Shown here: piece after piece, positions 58,601 through 64,000 of the stretch
Layout of the letters: each line of letters begins with the position of its first letter
Numbering within the stretch: the stretch's first letter is position 1
Origin: Cucumis sativus
Taxonomy: Eukaryota; Streptophyta; Magnoliopsida; Cucurbitales; Cucurbitaceae
Assembly (NCBI RefSeq): GCF_000004075.3
Contig: NC_026661.2
Span: 20,302,307-20,366,306 of the forward strand
DNA length: 64,000 bases
Reading direction: 5' to 3'
Translations under genes and position numbers: made by a program
The notes under the pieces: generated by a model
What the model saw: the letters and a program-made list of their open reading frames with translations, nothing else
What the model was told of the DNA's origin: nothing
Databases searched by the model: none

Positions 58601-61600
58601 GTCAGGAGCTTGGATACAGGGTTTATTAAGGAAGGGCAAATTTCAGTTGATGCAACATTGGCAAACAAGAATACAGAGTAACAAAATAGCAACAAAATCA
58701 AAGAGAGATGTTTGAAGTTTAAATGTAAACCTTTCAAGTTAACAAGGCCATCATCCTCAATCCTGCATGAATCCAAGTTCAAGCTCTCCAAATTTGTTAA
58801 ACCTGCTTTGTTGAATAAATTAAAAAAATATACATGTGTGTGTTTAATTACACTCATAAGACAACTTCAAACAAAAAAAAAAAAAAACTCATTTCAGAAG
58901 ATTATTGTGCAATATTGTTTATTGGTAAGTACTGTATAAGCTTTATGGACTTGGCATTATAACGTTGTAAATTTATTGAGCTTGAAAACCCTAGTTTCAA
59001 ACACTGTCTATTGAATATCAGTGGCAGGGCTGATGGCTTCATTGACATTAAGGAAATACAAAATGAGGCATTAAAATGGATTCAAAGAGAATTTCAGGTA
59101 GTGAACACACCTTTCAGGTGAACCAAACATTCATCTGTTATGTCATTGAACCCCAAGTTCAATATTTTCAAAGCCCCAAGCCCTGTGAAAAAGTAACCAT
59201 CATAAGTTCAATATTTTCACAGCAAGTGCACGAGAGAAGGATAGGGTCAGAGGGAGAATGCCAAAAAGAAAAAGGGCAAGCAATTTCACGAGAGATTCTT
59301 GAAGAAACTTACCAGAAAATTGCTCGCTTCCGTCATCAGTTATGTGACATCTGCTAAGGTTCAAATATTGAAGGGCACCAAGAGCTGACCAAAAGGGCAC
59401 CCAAAAGTTAGTATGGTATGGCAAACTGAATATAAATACATAAAGACGTTTGTCGTCCAATTTTGAAAAAAAATTTACAGATAAAGAATACAGTGTCAAC
59501 CATTGATCTGTATTTTATTGAACAGTGTGTCGTGAATAGTTAAAAAATAGATTAATTCACACAAGTTAAATTACTAGCACCCTGAAAAGGATAGACAGCA
59601 TCAAGAATTATAACCTGAGAGAGTGTACAAACAAGCAGCTGTAACTGGACAACCCTCTAAGTTCAGTAGTGAAAGCTTGTGTAGTCCTGTGCAATGCAAA
59701 GAAAATATAATTCACGCCATCATTTATAGTACCAGAATTAGGAGACCAAGTAAAACAAAGGTAATGGGTAACCTGCTATATAAAACATTGGGGATCATAT
59801 CAATGAATAATTGCCCTTGGGAACAGTTAATACGCTATGAAATAAATCAAAAGGGATAGAACATGAGATAAGAATATGCCAAAACTGAAAAACATCCAGC
59901 TAAATTGAGTCTCCAGCTCAGTTAGCCTTTTCTTCAAGAAAGCTTGAAACTCTAAATAGAAAAACGACTTATATTTGGCATTGGATTACAAATAAATGGG
60001 CAACGGTAACTCCTACCTTTCAAGTAGGCAATACCAGCATCTGTGACCTTACTGCATGAAATTTGCAATCCTTTCAAATTAGTTAGCCCTGTAGAGCAAG
60101 CGAAATAATTGTTTATAAAACAAAAATGTGTAAACGAAGAGGTTGCCAGATGATTTTAATAATAAATAAAGTAAACACCTCAATCAAAAAAAATCTTTTA
60201 ATGTCTAAATAAACTGAAAAAGAATGAACATCTAAGAAAAATAGCAGTTGAACAAAAAAAAAAAACATCAATATAAATTAAAAGAAGAAATCTATGTTTA
60301 ACCAAGTAGTTTGGATGATTTATAACAATAGCAGTCTACATGAACCACTCAATAGTATTTTTCTTGTATGAGCAAGAAATAGAACCGTACACCCACATAT
60401 CTACACACATAATCGACAGTAAACTAGTAAATCCTAGGAGAATATAATTACCGGAGAGAGGCTTTATATCAGAATCTGTGATGCAATTACACCATTTGAT
60501 ATTAAGAGACTCCAACTTCCTTAATCCTGAGAAAGTGTAAATATTGAAATTAAAAGGCAGTTGTTCATGTTGTTTATAAAAAAAAACTCACAAATCTGAA
60601 ACAACATTTTCAAGGTAAAATTCACATTGCTTCAAAACTAACATGCATAACTAAGCAACACTAGTCAAAAGCAGATCTTTTGCATATTAAAAACAGCAGG
60701 TGTTATTTTCAAATTACGTTGTAAAGATCCATTTATTACTTTTTTAAGAAGAAATCAATTATAAGATAGGGCATAAAAAACAAACGAAAAGAACAGCTTA
60801 CCTCAAGTAACTAAAACAGCCCCACTTCACCAACTTAAATAATATAGCACACTTAAGAGTAAGCCCAAAATTAGATATAATAAAATATTATAACAAGCCA
60901 GCCCCTAACAATATGTAAATTTATCTGTTTTAGCAGACAATTAAAAAAAAAAACGCGAACTATTATATAGAGCTTATTTTTTCAGGACTATGTTTTACTT
61001 AAACCTAATGCGTTCAGAATTTAGATACAATTATTGACAGGGTAATATTCTATTCAGATAAAAAAAAAAACTTCAAAAAGTAAAAAGTACCTTGGAGATG
61101 AACAAGTCCCCCATGAATACCAGGACATTTCTCTAAGTCCAATCTGATCAAGTTTACAAGATGAGCAAAGACGCTCATCCCTTGAGCAGTAATTTCACTG
61201 TTTTTCCTAAAACTCAAACTTGTCAACCTTGAGAAGCCTGAAAGATTTGCCCATCATGGTTATACTAAATCCAAAAAGAGTCCCTCAGAGAGATCCTCCT
61301 CTCAGTTTCCTGATAATGAGGATCAAATTGAAAATAATTGGATATATACCTCCAATATGTGCCAGTCCTCGATCTGATATATGTTCACAGAAGTTCAAAT
61401 TTAAGGATTGGAGATTTGAGCAATTCCTGAGGTTCATCAATCCACTATCAGTTACTTCCGAGCCAGAAAGATCCACAGAAAGTACAGAGGATCCTTGTGA
61501 GGAGATGACATCTATCCAAGCATCGTTCACCCCTGGACATTCTCCAAAGTGAAGATCCTGAAAGTATACAAAATTATCCCATGAATTATATCAATTCAAT

Positions 61601-62105
61601 TGGTTCAAAAGAAATGTGGCAAATACTAAGTAGGATCGATGCCAATTGATGAGACAGTTTACGCTCAGTTACCTGAAGAGCACAATCTCGAAAAGCTTGT
61701 ATCGAAATATCAGTTAGAAGCTGAGAATACACCAATTCATTGAGGATCAGCTGACTAAGATCCCTTGGAAGCATACCAAAACTGTCATATTGATCTAAAT
61801 CCTATCATCAGAAGGAACACAAAGAAATTAGACACAATAAACAAAAACGACCACGTGAACACCAGCAAACACTAATGCCACACAAGGAGGTACTGAAAGT
61901 CCAGTACCTTGCATATTCGTTGGATGCATAAGTCCATAAGAGAAGGGCATTGCCCTCGTCGAGGATCAATGTCTACAAAAGGTCGAGAAAATGAAGTTGT
62001 CAACCATTTGGAACTCCCACTTTTACAGTATTTTCCAGATACTCCTCTAGGCAAACTGTCTTCATTATCTAGCTGGTCTCTCTTCCTAGAACAAGCTCCC
62101 CCCAT
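55700..62105 (-). CDS. LRR protein with N-myristoylation signal (At1g15740-like), 15 exons
   Basis: Fifteen exons join in frame: 61908-62105, 61673-61801, 61350-61557, 61091-61237, 60452-60526, 60017-60088, 59615-59686, 59313-59384, 59111-59182, 58731-58802, 57818-57889, 57053-57196, 56890-56961, 56403-56549 and 55700-55884, giving 578 residues. MGGACSRKRD is a consensus N-myristoylation start with a Cys likely palmitoylated, so membrane association is expected. Residues about 30-165 are a conserved lead-in (CPSLMDLC, LPRDLSQLILNELV), with only weak F-box resemblance. From about 140 to the end run RNI-like LRRs of 24 residues (LTNLESLNLDSC.I.D.GL..L.G). The protein ends DLPNLVSFRPE. It matches Arabidopsis At1g15740 in order and ends, from memory; function there is unknown. 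Intron 14 holds a dispersed-repeat copy. Confidence 0.93.
56095..56350. mobile_element. Dispersed repeat copy 2, inside intron 14 of the LRR gene
   Basis: It shares with 43735-44130 the motifs 'GAAATACATCAAACTAA', 'TTTTAAGCATATAAATGCAT', 'ACTTTGAATTT' and a TGTGTTCTTGTGTGTCC-like region, in the same order and orientation. It begins near GCACTTGTT and ends near CGTACTTCTTA. No protein is encoded. Confidence 0.6.
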
Positions 62106-62968
62106 TGAGAAGGTATCCCGTAATCAATTTATGTCATAAAAATTTCAGCAGAACATTATCGTAACCCATACAATAACCAAAAAATAACATATGCACGTTA
62201 CTTTACCCTGTCAAAATAGAACATAGCAGGATTAAGTTCATTAATCTCAGTAACACATCTCTTCATGAAAAAAGTAACCACAAATCAAATACAACACATT
62301 TCAACTTGAAGAATTATAGCAAGGCTAGCACCCACAAAATAGGATTATGTTCATCTGATGTTTCTAAACATGATATCTCGTTGTCACCATGTAATAGATT
62401 GATGTATAAGGAAAAGTAAGAAGAGTTCCAAAATAACAAAACCAATTTCTCGAAGTCCCCATTTTCAACTGAAATCCATTAAAGCGAAATTAAAAAAAAA
62501 AAACTCATATGCTCACTCTAACTCTAGGACAAGAGTGACGATGAGAAATACTCCAAAATAATCAAAATTTAAAGATAAAACCAATAAGAACAATAAAACC
62601 AATCATAGATAGAATTAAAATCCCTGATCACACCTCCTAAATTGCAAACTCCCTCGTTTTTTTGAGAGATTTCTCGCTGTCAGCATAATATAAGGGGGGG
62701 AACAACGATCAAACGACTAAACAGGATCATCAAGCTCCTAAAAATCACTTTACCCTTTTACCAACAATCAAAAACCCTCCACCCCACGAACAAAAAACAA
62801 AAACCTTCTAAAGAGAACAAAAGGAAATGATCATCGGAAAAGGAAAAGGGAACAAAATCATCTCCAAGAAAAAAGACGAGAACAACAATCATACCTGAAC
62901 ATGATCATCTTGAATACATCAACTGAAAAGGAAAAAAAAAAAACGATTCCCAGGAGAAGAATGGACGA

Positions 62969-62976
<8 letters not shown>

Positions 62977-62999
<23 letters not shown>

Positions 63000-63002
63000 T
63001 AT
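62977..63002. repeat. (AT)13 microsatellite in the LRR-gene leader
   Basis: Perfect AT run next to a poly-A/T stretch, inside the presumed 5' UTR. Confidence 0.95.
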
Positions 63003-63185
63003 TTATCAGAGAGCAGTGTTTAGCGCAAATGGGTTTTTCTCATCTTTCTTCTTTGGGAGTGGGGGAGTTCTACAAGAGAAGAAGAGTGAAGCAGGGGCCG
63101 GAAAGAGAGAGAGAGATGAAAAGAAAGAAAGGAAAAGTGCAAGGTGTCCATAGCCGAACCAAAGTCCGAAGCAATGGATTTCTGA

Positions 63186-63191
63186 CACGTG
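63186..63191. promoter_or_regulatory. G-box CACGTG
   Basis: CACGTG in the context GACACGTGTGG, about 1.08 kb upstream of the LRR ATG and close to its presumed transcription start. This matches ABRE/G-box consensus bound by bZIP factors. Function is inferred. Confidence 0.4.
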
Positions 63192-63250
63192 TGGTTTTGG
63201 GAGAGGCGGTGGGTCGGCGTTAGGTGTGCTTCGGTTGATGGGATAAGAAA

Positions 63251-64000
63251 GCCGCGGTGTGGGACCCACCTTGGAAATTAGAGACTCTTTTTTTTTTCTT
63301 TTCTTTTTTATGAAATTGGAAACTCTTTTCTTTTTCAAATTAAGAAAAAAAAGAGTTTATATTTTTTGTGTTCAGAATTTAGAAATGTCTCATTCTCTAT
63401 ACAGTTTGTTTGAGTTTTTGTTTATCTTATTCCTTCAACCTTTTAAATATCTATCTTAGATCTTTATATAGATAAAATATCAATTTCAATCTAAAAATTA
63501 TAAAAAAAATAGAAAATTAGAAAATTAAGTAAACGTGTTTATTATTTATAATTATTTAAATTAATTGTATATTATGCTTATTTTTTGAATTTTTATACAT
63601 CCCTTCACACTAAAAGTAACAAAAAAAAATAAAAATATCATCGTATTAATCACTGTTCAGAAAATTTATTCACAAAAACTTTATATTTTGAGAAGATATC
63701 CAAGAATAAGCAAAAAAAAGAAATTGACAAAATTAAAAAGGTAGAAGTTGAAAAAATATAAAAGCTACAAAAGTTGGAAATCAGTTGTAATCTATAGAAA
63801 AAAAATAAAAATCTAGCTAACAAACAAACTAACCACTTATAATTAGATAAAAACAATAAAATTGAATGATTTGGCCCTTAAACTTATACTAAATCGAGTT
63901 AGGATGTTAATAGAAAATTTAAGTTTAAAAGTAAAAAAGTATAGAGAAATTAAAGAAGATAGAGCGAAAAGATGTTTGAAAATAAAGAAAGGGGTATGGT
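63251..64000. other. AT-rich right edge
   Basis: Poly-T and AT-rich DNA with no recognisable gene. Confidence 0.5.

Larger units (their letters stand above)
62106..63250 (-). other. Leader, probable leader intron and promoter of the LRR gene
   Basis: A good donor (TTCAG|GTATGATT) lies near 62893 on the minus strand. This suggests a 5' UTR exon from about 63200 to 62894 and a leader intron to shortly before the ATG. The leader contains an AT microsatellite. A GACACGTGTGG G-box lies further upstream at about 63186. Confidence 0.5.

Noticed and set aside
1-64000. CRISPR array, phage or bacterial defence system
   Set aside because: No spaced direct repeats of that kind, and all genes are eukaryotic with spliceosomal introns.
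1-64000. Known conserved microRNA precursors
   Set aside because: I looked for mature sequences of common families such as miR156, 159, 164, 166, 172 and 396 and noticed none; this was by eye only.

Overview
The window is a gene-rich stretch of a dicot plant nuclear genome. Evidence: AT-rich intergenic DNA, GT-AG introns, plant-only families (AP2/ERF, DUF247, PPR, plant F-box/LRR) and a nuclear-type tRNA-Gln. The protein flavour fits a rosid, perhaps a cucurbit, but I cannot fix the species from sequence alone. I see no virus, no toxin, no CRISPR array and no prokaryotic system.

Layout from left to right. Minus strand: a receptor-like kinase (203-2850); a small nuclear-looking basic/coiled-coil protein with a DLNLP motif (7427-10678); an intronless LRR/F-box-like protein (13943-15706); a tRNA-Gln(UUG) (17590-17661); an ERF with a C-terminal EAR motif (19579-20130); acetylornithine aminotransferase (22637-24623); a second F-box/LRR gene with a 5' UTR intron (25745-27148); and a BRAP2-type RING/UBP ubiquitin ligase (30101-33718). 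Plus strand: a PPR gene (34293-35645) and a DUF247 gene (37528-39255), then a second, diverged copy of that same block in which the PPR copy is dead (41150-42240) and the DUF247 copy is intact (44841-46562); a small serine-rich protein gene (49636-49953); and a decayed DYW-type PPR pseudogene (51115-52450). Minus strand again: an AVT6-type amino-acid transporter (52910-54388) and a 15-exon, probably N-myristoylated LRR protein (55700-62105).

Most of the single-copy genes resemble Arabidopsis genes that, from memory, all lie near the end of chromosome 1 (about At1g80510 to At1g80640). The window therefore looks like a conserved ancestral block that later received a tandem PPR+DUF247 duplication, an LRR gene, a BRAP2-type gene and several repeat insertions.

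The genes do not form a pathway; they are ordinary, independently transcribed plant genes. The most interesting structure is the tandem duplication with contrasting fates of its two genes and copy-specific insertions. Next come the exon-per-repeat architecture of the LRR gene and a dispersed repeat family shared between the duplication and an intron. I found nothing I would call a new biological system.
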